NCBI GenBank assembly: GCA_935421135.1
Contig: OW285196.1
Coordinates: forward strand, 3,825,001-3,889,000
DNA: 64,000 nt
Source: Bugulina stolonifera
Taxonomy: Eukaryota; Bryozoa; Gymnolaemata; Cheilostomatida; Bugulidae
Direction: 5' to 3'
Shown here: one piece after another, positions 12,280 through 24,100 of the stretch
Position numbering within the stretch: the first letter of the stretch is position 1
Layout of the letters: each line of letters begins with the position of its first letter
Program-made: the position numbers and the translations under genes
Notes under the pieces: model-generated
Told to the model about the DNA's origin: nothing
The model's input: only the letters and a program-made list of their open reading frames with translations
The model's database searches: none

Positions 12280-12950
12280 ATTCGCTCGTTTAGATCACAA
12301 GCTTTTCGAGTGGGGAGGCGCGGGAGAAGCGGCGGGCCGCTGCCTAGTCGCTTGGCCCGGTGGATACGGGGCACCGGCGTCGCCTCCACGTGTACGGTCG
12401 GCGCCGCACGCAACGTGGACGGACGCGGCTTGACCGCCTCAAACGATCGGTCGTTCGGGTGAGTGGGGGTTGCGGGGGGAGGGTGGGCGGCGGTGGAGGA
12501 GGGGTGGCGGTGATGACGGTGATGACGGTGATGGCGGCGGTGGCGGCGGCGGCGGCGGTGGTGGTGGCGGCGGTGGCGGCGGTGGCGGCGGTGGCGGTGG
12601 TGGCGGCGGTGGCGGCGGCGGTGGTGAGGGCGGTGGTGGCGGCGGCGACGGCGGCGGTGAGGGCGGCGGTGGCGGCGGCGGTGGCGCGGACGGGACGAGG
12701 GCGGTGGCGGGGAGTGGGGGAGGAGTGGGAGGTGGGGGAGGGGGAGGAGGGCGGGAAGGAGGGAGGGAAGGGGTCGTGGCCGGGTTCGGGGTCAAGTGTG
12801 CAAATGTTTTTTCGACCAATCAGAAGGGGGGATTTTGGGGTGACCTTGGCAAGGTCGTGTGCAAAATTTTTGTGCTCTTCTGTGATTGGTTGAAATCGGA
12901 AATACCGGCTTGTGATTGGTTGAAAACAGGGGTCAATGAGTGCGTGTCTG
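12280..12950. promoter_or_regulatory. GC-rich GGN-repeat island with CCAAT boxes
   Basis: A sharp GC-rich, CpG-containing block in an AT-rich region. The core (about 12530-12690) is GGTGGCGGC-type trinucleotide repeat, very G-rich on the + strand and likely to form G-quadruplexes. It is followed by three CCAAT/ATTGG motifs (about 12817, 12882, 12913). It ends about 320 bp before the Ly6-like gene, so a promoter or CpG-island role is possible. A 5' exon ending at GGGTGAGTGG near 12459 cannot be excluded. The poly-Gly and poly-Pro/Ala ORFs are repeat artefacts. Confidence 0.5.
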
Positions 12951-13180
12951 TCTAGAAGTGCACTGACTATACTACTCATAACCAATGACATTAACTAGGA
13001 CATACTTACTGCACAGCTAGAATTACAGATGATGACATCAGTAATATGTTATACTAATATTTATTGGCTATTAGTTTTCAATCTGCACATAGCAACAGGC
13101 TTGTTCTCTGGTTAAAAATCTCTCAAACACTGTAAAGAGCAATGTAAACACTTATACCCACGTAATCTGAAAGACACAGG

Positions 13181-13188
13181 TATAAAAG
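13181..13188 (+). promoter_or_regulatory. TATA box of the Ly6-like gene
   Basis: TATAAAAG lies 90 bp upstream of the ATG at 13271, giving a predicted 5' UTR of roughly 60 bp. Confidence 0.65.
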
Positions 13189-13270
13189 TGTAGTCAGAGA
13201 TCAGTGTCTTCCATTCGCCTTGAGCCAGTAACTGCTTGATTCACTTGCCGATAGAAACACCTGTATAACC

Positions 13271-16200
13271 ATGCATTCACTCACTCTACTAGCTCTGTTT
13301 GGTGAGTTGAGAAAACTTTTATTCTTTGGTAACCATGTTTTTTGTAATGGTATATACACGTACATAGATTAATTATGCTAAGCAATGCGACTCTTCTTTA
13401 ATAATTACTGGGTTCAAAATATAAATTTTGCTCAAATGTGGCAGCATATGGCATGATCTCATGTATAATTATTTACATGTTTTATTAAAATAACATTATA
13501 TTTCTAAACAATAAAAATACTACACATGTATATTTAACACTCAGAAATATGAATTAATTAAACTTAATTACACTTTTAATTGACGGAGGCCGCAACTAGT
13601 TTACAAATTTACGGTTTTCATTGGTTCATAAATAATTTACCTCTAAAGGTAACCAAAAACTTGCATGATTTATACATTTACGAAATGTGCTATTGTACAG
13701 CACACTAGCAGCCGGCTGTCATATTGCAACCAAAATTTAATAATACTAAATGTACATGTATGTGATGGCTTTACATTATAAATGTATATTATTGCATTTT
13801 AATTGAAAAGTAAGACTTTTTTTCATGCATATAAAATATATCAACAGAAACTCTGGCATCCGTATGTAGCAGGGTCGCATAATACTACGTAGCACTGCTA
13901 CATAGTATACATGAAATAACACATTATAAAATAAAATACATGTAAATTGTAGTATAAAATAAATAATTATTATAATTTAGTATCGCTAGTAATATTGTGT
14001 TATGTACATGGACGATTATGTACATATAGTACAATAGCAATACATTGTACAACATAGCTTTGATATATTATACATAATTAAATACACTTTTAGGCTGTCT
14101 GTTTGTCTCCACGATGGGAATAAAATGCTACGTCTGCTACTCTCACCTCGACGCTTCCTGTTTGGATGAGTATTCGGCCGATTCTGATGATGTAGAAGAG
14201 TGTGCTAATGGATGCTCTAAAGTCACAGCAATTGGCAAATACAATGGCTATCCATTTGAATCAAGTTAGTCTATGATTAGGAAATATTCTACTTTACAAT
14301 ATAAAAATTAAGCTGTAACGGAACACATGCTTTATTCAAAATATTGAGGAATGTCCTTGCTAATTATAGGATGCTATCATCTTTAAAATGGTATAATGAA
14401 ATCTGCCTTGATTAAATTTTTACATATACAATGTGTATCTTCTCTATTGAGAACTTCATACTTAATCCTTTTTAATTGCACCGATAACAACATTTTACAG
14501 AATAAATCACTCCCATCCCATAGCAACATTAGTTGGGTCAAATCACATAGTCTGAATACCTGAGTGTTTTACAGCCAACAGAACGTGTGGTAATGACTAT
14601 GATAACAAGATCTGCAAGGGTAAGAAGGGCTATCCATTTGAGGCAGTGAACATCACAGAAGGAGAAGCCTGGCAGTGCTCATGCACTAAAGACTACTGCA
14701 ATGGGGCACCTGCTACTTCCACCAACCTGCTACTGAGTGTCAGCTCCCTTCTCTTTACTTCTATAACCATGAGTAAGTTTAAGGCACACATAACTTCATG
14801 TTAGCCATAAGCCTGCTGATATCCCATAGACAATGAGCAAAACTAACATTTTTAAAACTTTTTAATATAGCTGTTTACATAATATTGTAATGGTTTTTGG
14901 ATTTTGGTACTGTCGTCTTGAGACGACTCCAGAGTCCAAAATGAAATGCCTATGAGTGGTGCTAGGCCTTCTCATTACATGAAAGATTAGCAGGTGCTGG
15001 TAGCCTAAGAACAAACTACCAAAGACGACCCGTATGATCCCGAGTCAATGCTTGCTTGCTATACTGAAAAGAGAGTGATCTGACCTAGTAGGCATTTCGT
15101 GTTGCAAGGTCGAGGACCTTAACAACTAGAATGACCTATCTACAAAATGAAAGTCTCTATATATAAGTATAGAAGTGTCTTTATTGAGATCCAAGCATGA
15201 ATTGAGACAACAAACATGAAAACAATGCCCTTTATATAGTAATAGAACTTCCTCCGGAAGTTCCGGTCAAAAGGCCGACGTAGTGTCAGGAAAAGACGAC
15301 GTAGGGTCGTCCGGAAATTGCGCAACAACGTGGCGGCCGGAAGCCCGATGGCCGACCCAAAATAGGTCGGGTTTGACAAAAGATGCTTAAAATCATCTAG
15401 ATCGTATACAAAATCAATATCAAGTATTTCTGAGAGGTCGGGTCTCTTTACATGGGTATAAAAAGCAGCATAATGACTCAGCAAGGCTTTACATAAGTAT
15501 GTAATGGATAGGTAATTATTAGTGTATGGTTAGACATGCATAACAATGTGGGTATCAGTACCAAAGCAACTAAGTGTAAGAGAACAAGTGTTAGATGAGT
15601 AGTGCTGTGGCAACTACTAGGCACTTAGGGTGCTATAAGGTCCATCAGGGTGACTGGAGTCGTATGTACAAATGTCCTGAACCATTACAATATCATACAT
15701 CTCCACTTTATTTTATTCGAAAATATATTTTTGTTGATTATTGAAATCATCTTTGCTAGAAGTACAAAGTACAATAATACCAGGCTATTACATGAATGTC
15801 ACGGCACTCTCAATATGGTTTAAAAATATATTATGCACAAATACATGTAGGTCAATGCCGGTGCTAGTATGTAGCGTATATATGTAACGTGTGTGCAGAG
15901 TGTGTGTAAAATACATGTAACGTGTGTGTAACACGTATGTAGCATGTATGTAACATGTATGTAGCATTCGTGTAGCGTGCGTGTAGCGTGCGTGTAGCGT
16001 GCGTGTAGCGTGCGTGTAGCGTGCGTGTAGCGTGCGTGTAGCGCGCATGTAGCATACATGTAGCGTGCGTGTAGCGTGCATGTAGCATGTATCTAGCATG
16101 TATGTAATATGTGGATAAATGCAGTTTAGCATATTAATATTATGCTAGTATTGACATACTGTGCTTTTACATGACATCAAAATGCACAAGTACGTAATAA

Positions 16201-18382
16201 TAGCTATCTGCCCTTGCTATAACAGGTACTATAACTAATACCATATTCTGTAATACGTCATGGCCATAATTATGGTATAACCACACCATCATTCATCCTG
16301 CTGTTGCTATGGATTGCATAGAAACCTGAGAAAGTCATTTTGTTTTGTCATTTGGATAGATTATAGTGAACGTGTCCATCTACATGTACATAGTTGCATG
16401 TACACTTCAAAACTACTCTCTGTTAGTACATTATACATATGCATGGCATTCATATACAAGCACTTTGTAGAGTTTGTGCTAACTAGGGTAATTTACTGAG
16501 CAAATATAGTCGAGAGTTTAAATTTTAATGCAAGTCAAACAGTACCATGGGCCCATAAGCAGTTTATATAAATAAAAAAATATGCTAATTCCAATTTGAA
16601 AGCCGGCTTCAATGGTCTACATGAGTATAAGATGTCTTAGTGTTTATTGTTACTATTTGCTCAAAATAATGATTCAGCATGAAATTCTAAGCAATTCGAA
16701 CTCAAGTGGCATCAAAAGTTTATGTTTGTATTGAAACTAGTTCCAAAAATGAATAAACTAGGTCAATTAATACAAATAGTGTTGATTCATAGAATCATCA
16801 GGTTAGCAGCAAATACAATCTGAAGTGTTGGAACACAGGCTACAGGAAAAATGTTTAGGCTGCTCTGTGAGCTGCTGGCATCATGTATTAACATTGTCTC
16901 TTTTATTTACCCTAAAAGCAGATACATTTTGCGAGTTTTAACTTTCGCGAATTTCGCGAGTGACAAACTCGCAAATGATTTCCATCGCTATTAATATCTG
17001 CTTTCAAACTGATTTAAATAATTTCTGGTTTAAACAGACCATACATGCAGCTATATAGCTATATGATACATAGTTGAATATTTTACAAAGCAGCAAGTAT
17101 TTACTATAACATAATTGGTAAGTAGCCTATAGTAGGAGCTTAATCAGAGGATTTTTTAACAAGTTATAGTAATTACTTTACCTTACAGGTGGGCTTACTG
17201 CACTATATAGGATTCAGTTGTAGTTTTGTACTGTATGTAAGTGGGGTTTAAATCTGTGTAAACCTACAGCTTAGCAAAGTTTGGTTTTAATGCTGAAATA
17301 TGCTTAAACATAAATTTTGGGATTTAAACAAATTTCGTGATGGGCCAAACTCGCTAAATATTTCTATCGCAAATTGCTCCAGGACTAGCAAACTCGCGAA
17401 ACTTTCTTCCGCGAAATATTTCTGCTTTTAGGGTATGTGCTGTAATGTTCTTATATATTATCAAAATACCTTCGGCAATTCACTGAGTATCCTTGGTAAT
17501 GTGAAGGAACCACACAGCTATCAGTATGATCTAACTACTAGTGTTTCTTCTAATGTGTTATAAACATCATTTTTATGGAAGATGGATTGAATGCCACCCT
17601 CCCTACTCAAAGCATATTGTGTCAATAATGTACTCTTCATTTTCTATATTAGAACCAAAGTAAAACTCTTCCCTGCGTATACAATGTAGATATATTATAC
17701 AAGAGGTGGACAGCCTTCTCACAGGCACTGCATTTTGGACGCGGGAGTCGTCTCAGGGCGACATTACCAAAACTCAAAAACCATTGCATATTATGTAAAC
17801 AGCTATATTAAAAAGTTTTAAAAATGTTAGTTTTGCTCATGTATTTGTTTTAAACTTGAAAATAGAGTGAAGCGTATTTACATGTACATGTATGTGCATG
17901 CACATGATACAAGTATAGGTGTGTACTTACTTGTACATGTATCTGCATTTTCAGCCAAAGTTACTACATTGTATACTGTAGGTCATAGGACTGTTTTATA
18001 TTTGCAGTACAATGTATGTTGGGGAATATTCGTATTTGTAATCATCATTTACTCATTTAAAAAAGTGAAAAATTAACAATGGCACTTACTTTGACTATAT
18101 TCAAAATATGAGAAATAGCAAGTCAATATGCATCTAGTGCCGCTTCATTTCATAAAACTTCTTACCTGCACCAACATATTCCCAAAATTGAATTGCACTA
18201 TTTTGAGCCGAAACTATTTTTTGCAGGCTTTGAATCACTTCCACACAATAGACATTTTACTTGACATAAAACTCTAAAGGAGTTTTCTCCTCATATAAGT
18301 TTATTTTATGTTGGTATCTACATGTAAATATTACAAGTGTAAATGTCAGTTTATTTGTATATTTACAGATTACTGGGTTTAA
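13271..18382 (+). CDS. Ly6/uPAR three-finger protein, probably GPI-anchored
   Basis: Exons 13271-13301, 14094-14264, 14575-14772 and, tentatively, 18369-18382 are in phase. The first exon starts a hydrophobic signal peptide (MHSLTLLALFGCLFVS). The mature part begins with CYVC and holds ten cysteines spaced as in Ly6/uPAR domains. It ends in CSCTKDYCNG, close to the family's CC-x-D-x-CN signature. A hydrophobic Leu/Ser tail follows, as expected for GPI anchoring. A GYPFE phrase occurs in both exons 2 and 3, at the same relative place after a Lys-rich turn. The 3' end is uncertain: splicing to 18369 gives a four-residue end, while reading through the donor at 14773 gives a stop about 30 bp on. 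The 3.6-kb last intron contains several mobile elements. Family members usually bind extracellular partners; the partner here is unknown. Confidence 0.78.
14886..15689 (-). mobile_element. Solo LTR, family I (804 bp)
   Basis: Clear but diverged match, along its whole length, to the 804-bp LTRs of the full element at 51465-57129. It has TG...CA ends (TGTAATGG ... CCATTACA on the + strand) and an ATAT duplication (14882-14885 and 15690-15693). The sense direction is minus, judged from the element's coding strand. There is no internal region, so it is the product of LTR-LTR recombination. It sits in the last intron of the Ly6-like gene. Confidence 0.92.
15880..16110. repeat. 11-bp GTAGCGTGCGT satellite
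   Basis: Tandem 11-bp repeat, tightest around 15970-16045, degrading into ATGTAGCATGT variants on both sides. The minus-strand His/Thr/Arg-rich ORFs are repeat artefacts. Confidence 0.95.
16910..17433. mobile_element. TA-flanked MITE (CCCTAAAAGCAGA ends), 524 bp
   Basis: Terminal inverted repeats CCCTAAAAGCAGA and TCTGCTTTTAGGG are flanked by TA on both sides. Subterminal GCGAG/CTCGC-rich segments (TTTCGCGAATTTCGCGAG near one end, ACTCGCGAAAC near the other) are also inverted. There is no ORF. TA duplication points to Tc1/mariner-like mobilisation. A second copy, broken by later insertions, lies at 35305-37051. Confidence 0.88.
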
Positions 18383-21160
18383 GGGACAAGTGTGAAGACA
18401 ACACTCTACGGCTAGAGGGCATTAGTAAACCTCCACTCCGGATCAGTCACATCATTCACTCAGTACTAACCCTGTGACATCATCAACTGAGTACTAGCTC
18501 TGTGACATCACAATCAGCTTCCTACCCACTCATATATATTCAATAATTAAGTTATTTGCATTTTTCTAGGATCTTGATAGCTAACAATACTATTTGCATC
18601 TTCAGCAATTTTTTTACCATATTTTCACTATTCATTATCAATTCTGAGAAATTTGGATTTAAATGGAATACGGACTAATCTGCCAATAAATAATATTCTC
18701 TTATTCTTATACGGCTATTTGTTGTTCCAATAAAATGTTTAGCCTGCCCTCTTCGATACAAGAGCAGCCACATCACGGCAGGCCAGGTGCAAAACGGCAG
18801 CACCAGCACTGTCTGTTCCAGCCTTGTAGCACTGCTTCATGCTGGGTTCATAACAAGCAGTTACTGAAGAGTGGTGGTGAGAACTTGGTGAGCTCACACA
18901 CCACTATAAAAAAGACACATCTAGCTGTGGTATATAAAAATGTCACCGGCATACTCGAAAATTAGGGTCTGTCATTACCATTATTATGTATTAGTCTGTG
19001 ATCATAGCTTTATAGCTCAGAGCTACATGTCGTGCATCTGACAGCCAGTTTACCCAGTCTAAGGTATGCAAATATGTATAAATCTACCACTGATGTCTAA
19101 AGTCGCAAAATTCACATTTTTGCATAATTCAAACCTCCCCATTTAAGCTGTAGATTAGTTATCTTGTTCACTACCAATTAACCATACTAGTGACTGGTTT
19201 AATGACTAGGGAGAATGATGATGGGGAATGACAAGGGGGAACGACTAGGGAGAATGACTAGGGGGATGACAAGGGGGAATGACGAGGGGAGAATTACGAG
19301 GGGGAATGACGAGGGAGAATGTCCTTCCAGAGACGACCTTCGCTCCTAACCAACAAAAGTTCACTACTTGTACAAGTACATGTATAAACCCGTCATTTGA
19401 CTATTCGGTTCTTGAGAATAAAAACCAGAAATAGTGCAAGTTGGTGTCATGGTAAAATACTGATTACATGGATCACTGATTGGCTCCTAGTTGCCATGTC
19501 TATGAACAGCTGTTGTAACGTGTTACATTTCGAACTACTGTAATGCATTAAATTTTGTCTAGGGACTGGGAGTGATGCCTGTACTAAGTCAGTCTGGTCT
19601 ACATATACATGGGTCATACATACATTTGTAAGCTATTAAACATAACTTAAAGTTTTCTTGCTTCAAAAGAAAATTAAGAGAGGATAACTTCTTATTAGCA
19701 CCTCTGGCTTACAACTGTCCATTTGTAACAACTGCAGGGCCATGTGGGACAACATTATGCAAGTATAATATTTCTGTATATTTACTATAATTATTGCAGT
19801 TTATCAGACACTGCAGAATTATATACAAATCCAATACCTCCTTTTTATTATAATAAAGTAGTTAATTTTGAACCCGCTACCCATACAGGACAGAGCGGAG
19901 ATAGGTGAGCATAGGTGAACATAGGTGAGCATAGGTGAGCATAGGTGAGCATAGCTAATTTTGAAAGTAAAGTGGACAAGAGGAAGGCAGTTCTATAATA
20001 TAAGATGTCAGCTCAAACAACAATGGAGCATATTCATCAAACTGAGTGGGATTCATCCACTTCGAGTAAAAGTTTCATTGTTGCATTTTTGCCTCACTCA
20101 CTACAACCATGACTTGCCTGCCAAAGAGCCATGGGCAGTAACTCCAGCTATTGGGGACACTCTCTGCAAACTGGAGTCAGTTCAACTGTGTATAATAGAT
20201 TGCTGACGATGTAACGCTTATTATCTTTAAGCAGCCAGTAAGAAGCATGTCGGTGGATGTCTTCTAAGGAGAAAAAATTAACTTTCTTCCAAAGAAAATG
20301 GGCAACCCTGTATACAACACCACTGTTATAGAGGTAGGTGTGGCCATCTTGTTATGGCTTATCATAACATAAGTGCGAGATAGAGAGAGTGATCAGGTCC
20401 AATCCGGCTCCTGCATGTATCACAACGAGGTAGTGGGTTGACTAGAGGACATGATGGGGTCCGAATGTACCATCAGGGTCCTCAGAGTCAGCGCAAGACC
20501 CGGTGGTGTTGGATCGGCTTCTACAGCTACATGTAGACTTGACTAGCATGAGTCAAACTTACAGCGCTGTGAGAAGAGTCAAGACTGCTGGGTCCTAGTA
20601 AAAGTCACAGGGTTGTGTTTGCTAGGGCTAGGGATCAGTATAACCTACTGTTAGCAGTAAACAGTAAGAGATAGTATAAGCTTAGTGCAGTAAGATCACT
20701 TTATATTGATCAACAGCCTACAGGCAACTAAAGTCACAGTGCAAAATCATGCTACTTATATAATATGAAAGTTAGTTCTGGTTAAAAGTCAAAAAGTCAA
20801 CCTGGCAGATCTCAGACCAAAATGGCTTTAAGTTACAGCCGGTGCAAGAGGACTTGGATTGCCGTCTCAGAATGGCATAATCATGTTATACAAAGTACAA
20901 CAGATTAGTAAAGCAGTAGAGTCAAAAGCACGCAAAACATACCAATGCCAACATCATATACGAGAGCATCACGATTGAGCAGTCAATATGCTATAATGCG
21001 GAACGATGTCAATATTGATGCTTGCACGTGACTAGTGAATGTATCCGTGGTAACAGATCAGCTACTTGTGACAAAGGAGATGGATTGACAAGTGAGAAGA
21101 CAACTTTAAATTATAATCAAAAACTCACAATTTGGAAGATGTCACTGCAATTTAACTACT
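18383..21160. other. Intergenic stretch with poly(A) signal and two small tandem repeats
   Basis: AATAAA at 18685-18690 fits the 3' end of the Ly6-like gene. 19205-19322 holds a degenerate purine-rich repeat (GAATGACGAGGGG type, ~14-15 bp). 19899-19955 holds about six copies of ATAGGTGAGC. ORFs around 18735 and 19961 lack recognisable features. The first exon of the GPCR gene may lie near the end of this stretch. Confidence 0.5.
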
Positions 21161-21179
21161 GTTGTTCTTTCAGGCGGAC

Positions 21180-24100
21180 ATGATAAGCAAAAGTGCTCAG
21201 TTCGGGATTGGCATATACCTCTGTATAGCCATGTGTATAGGGGTGTCTGGGAACACTATGACTGTGCTCATCATAAGCCTCAATAAGAAGCTACAGTCAA
21301 TACCTAATGTGTATGTGGGTTATAATATTATATATTACAGTCAACACCCAACCTGTGTGTATACACTATATATTACAGTCAATACCCGGCGTGTATGCAT
21401 GCACTATAATATTATAGTGTATACATACATGTAATATATTATATTACAGTTAATATCCAACGTGTACACCCTGTTATCACATTATATTATGTACTATGTG
21501 TGTGTAAATGTACACCTGTACGCACTGTAAATGGTAGAGAAACGAGGTGGAGGTACGCTGTACCTGTAATCTCAAAGTATGCTAATACTGTACGTAGGCT
21601 CAAAAGGGCTCGTGAGCCCTAAATTCTAGCACTGTCTATAATATGACTAAATCAATGTTTCATGAATGCTCTTTATATTATATACAGATACTGTATGATA
21701 TAAGATGGGTGTGTTGATGTGATCAACATTTACAGTATATATTCCCAAATTATTATTACTACACATGCGTTGTACATTGTATTATGTACTACAATTAAGT
21801 AACAAGTGCCATACAGGTTCTACTTGCCTACACATGTTATGTACTATATAATACACTTACAGTAATGTTCTAGAGTAAGTTATGTCTCCCTTTAATCTAC
21901 ATGTATGTCTTCCATTCCTTTAATCTACATGTATGTCTTCTATTCCTTTAATCTACATGTATGTCTTCTATTCCTTTAATCTACATGTATGTCTTCTATT
22001 CCTTTAATCTACATGTATGTCTTCTATCCCTTTAATGTACATGTACATTGTATGTCTTCTATTCCTTGAATCTACATGTATGTCTTCTATTCCTTGAATC
22101 TACATGTATGTCTTCTATTCCTTTAACTCATGTTTCCTAATCATTTACAGATACATATTCAACCTAGCTATAGCGGACACTCTCTTACTTTCTGTTAATC
22201 TACCTACCACCATTAATGAATTCTTTAAAACTTCCAAGTCTTATGATTTCTCCTATTGTAACTACACGTCAGTCATAAACATCACTACTATGCTGGCAGC
22301 TCTGCATAGTGCTGGTGCAGTGGCTCTAAACCGGTTTGTACAGTATATTCTAATGCTATATGGCAGTACAAATAATTATATACATGTAGACTGCTTCAAA
22401 GTAAAACATTTTGTCATTTGTACATGTATGACTACACTTTGAAAATAAGTTGATGGAGATCGCTGATGCAATACAAGCTTGCTATTACCTATATGTCTGC
22501 AGATGTACAATGGTTGTTTACTCTCTGCATTCACAGGTACATATTTATATGCAAACCCGCTGCAGTATACAAGAGATACTCTAGCAAAATATGGATAGCT
22601 GTAACTGTGGGAATCATTTGGGGATGGTCATTCCTCTTGGCATCTCCACCGATTCTGTTTGGCTTTGGAACCTATGGCTACCACTCCAAGTTCCATACCT
22701 GCTTTTTTATTGGTTTGTCACTATACAATTTTGTTCACTTCATTACAAATACTTACAATCCAATGTGGCTTGGATATAATAGTCAACCAGTTCAGCTTAC
22801 CAGTAGTTGATTAGTTACCTACAGGTAGGCAACAGCATAAAGTATGCTCAAACCAATCTGTGTGTGTGTACGTAATACTAACTACTTTGCTGCCTCAAGT
22901 CTCTGCGTGTAGTTATTGAGTATATAGTGCTATATGAAATGTGTTCTGTATAATTTACTTTCAAGCGTATGACACAGAAAGCTACTGGTTTGGGGCTCTA
23001 TTCTGCTGCCTTATCGGCGTGTTTCCTGTGGTCATAAGCAGTACATTCTTCTATCATCAGATGTTTAAAAAGATTCGCCGGACCATCACATACCTTGAGG
23101 ACACCGGTAACAACTCTGATCCTGCAGATTCATATGAGGTAAAATGTCAAGGACATGATAATGTGCTTTATAACTCAAACTTTCGCTCTTTTCAAATTGT
23201 GTTAGCAGTTTGAGACTACCAATGTTACATATTTCTTCTGGTATATTTAATCTGACATGGAACAATATGATTGTTTGTATTTATTTGTGTAGGGTACATC
23301 TTTAACCTACCAGACACAGGGCATCTCACCAATCTGTTCCACTTGTGATTATTTGGATAATAGTGACATAGACATAATGTCGGTGGTCTCGGCCACCTCT
23401 ATTGAAGTTCCAGATAATGTTGGAATGAAAACAAAGTCCTGCTCCAAGATGGACACTGCAACTAGAAGTATTCTCAAAGCTGCTTCGTCTCCTTATCGAT
23501 TTCGACCTGATTTGCTCAACTATCGTAAGCAATTATTGATTTCATTTTGTACCAAAAACATTATATTAGACAATTTTTATCTTGATTGTTTTTTCATACA
23601 TGTAGTTGTCTTCTCTTCAATTGGTGACATTCGAAAAAATATTCAAAATAAATTATTGACGATGTTGCATGCCTGCATGGAGTTTGTCTATTTTGAGGAG
23701 TTGTCTTCTTGCGTTCATTATATGATTAAGAGTTATGTTCTCCATAAGAAAACTTACAGAGATGAAACTACATGTAGTTCAGTCTGAGCCGATAAAATTC
23801 AATAATTGAAATACTTAATTTCATGACTTTTACGCAAAATTATTACTTTGCTTGTCAAAGCAATTAAAGCTCATATTTCCTATGCTACTTTAAAATCAAG
23901 CTTTCTAGTCACGAATAAAATGAAAACATGGTACTTCCAACCTCTCCATGAACAGTGACGTTGTGTATGAATAAAACCTACTGTAACAACTATAACAATT
24001 CTACAGATATGGCAGTGTTGACCCACAAGGTAAAGATGAACATGGGTTTGGGAAGAGATGAGCTGCCGATGCTGAAAATGACAGCGAAACAGCTCCAAGC

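Larger units (their letters stand above)
14833..17840. repeat. Inverted duplication spanning an LTR edge (arms 14833-14960 and 17727-17840)
   Basis: The sequence from ATGAGCAAAACTAAC through the first ~75 bp of the solo LTR at 14886 reappears in reverse complement, diverged, at 17727-17840. The copy includes the host flank (AGCTGTTTACATAATAT) as well as the LTR edge, so it was copied after an LTR insertion. The ~2.8-kb spacer holds the rest of the LTR, a satellite and a MITE. Confidence 0.75.

Noticed and set aside
12344..12991. Poly-Gly, poly-Pro and Ala/Thr-rich ORFs on both strands
   Set aside because: They are products of the GGN repeat with no start context or splice support.
15788..16132. 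Minus-strand His/Thr/Arg repeat ORFs
   Set aside because: They are artefacts of the 11-bp satellite.
23353..23787. 144-aa ORF as a separate gene
   Set aside because: Its first half is GPCR exon 5 in the same frame; the rest is intron read-through past a good donor at 23525.
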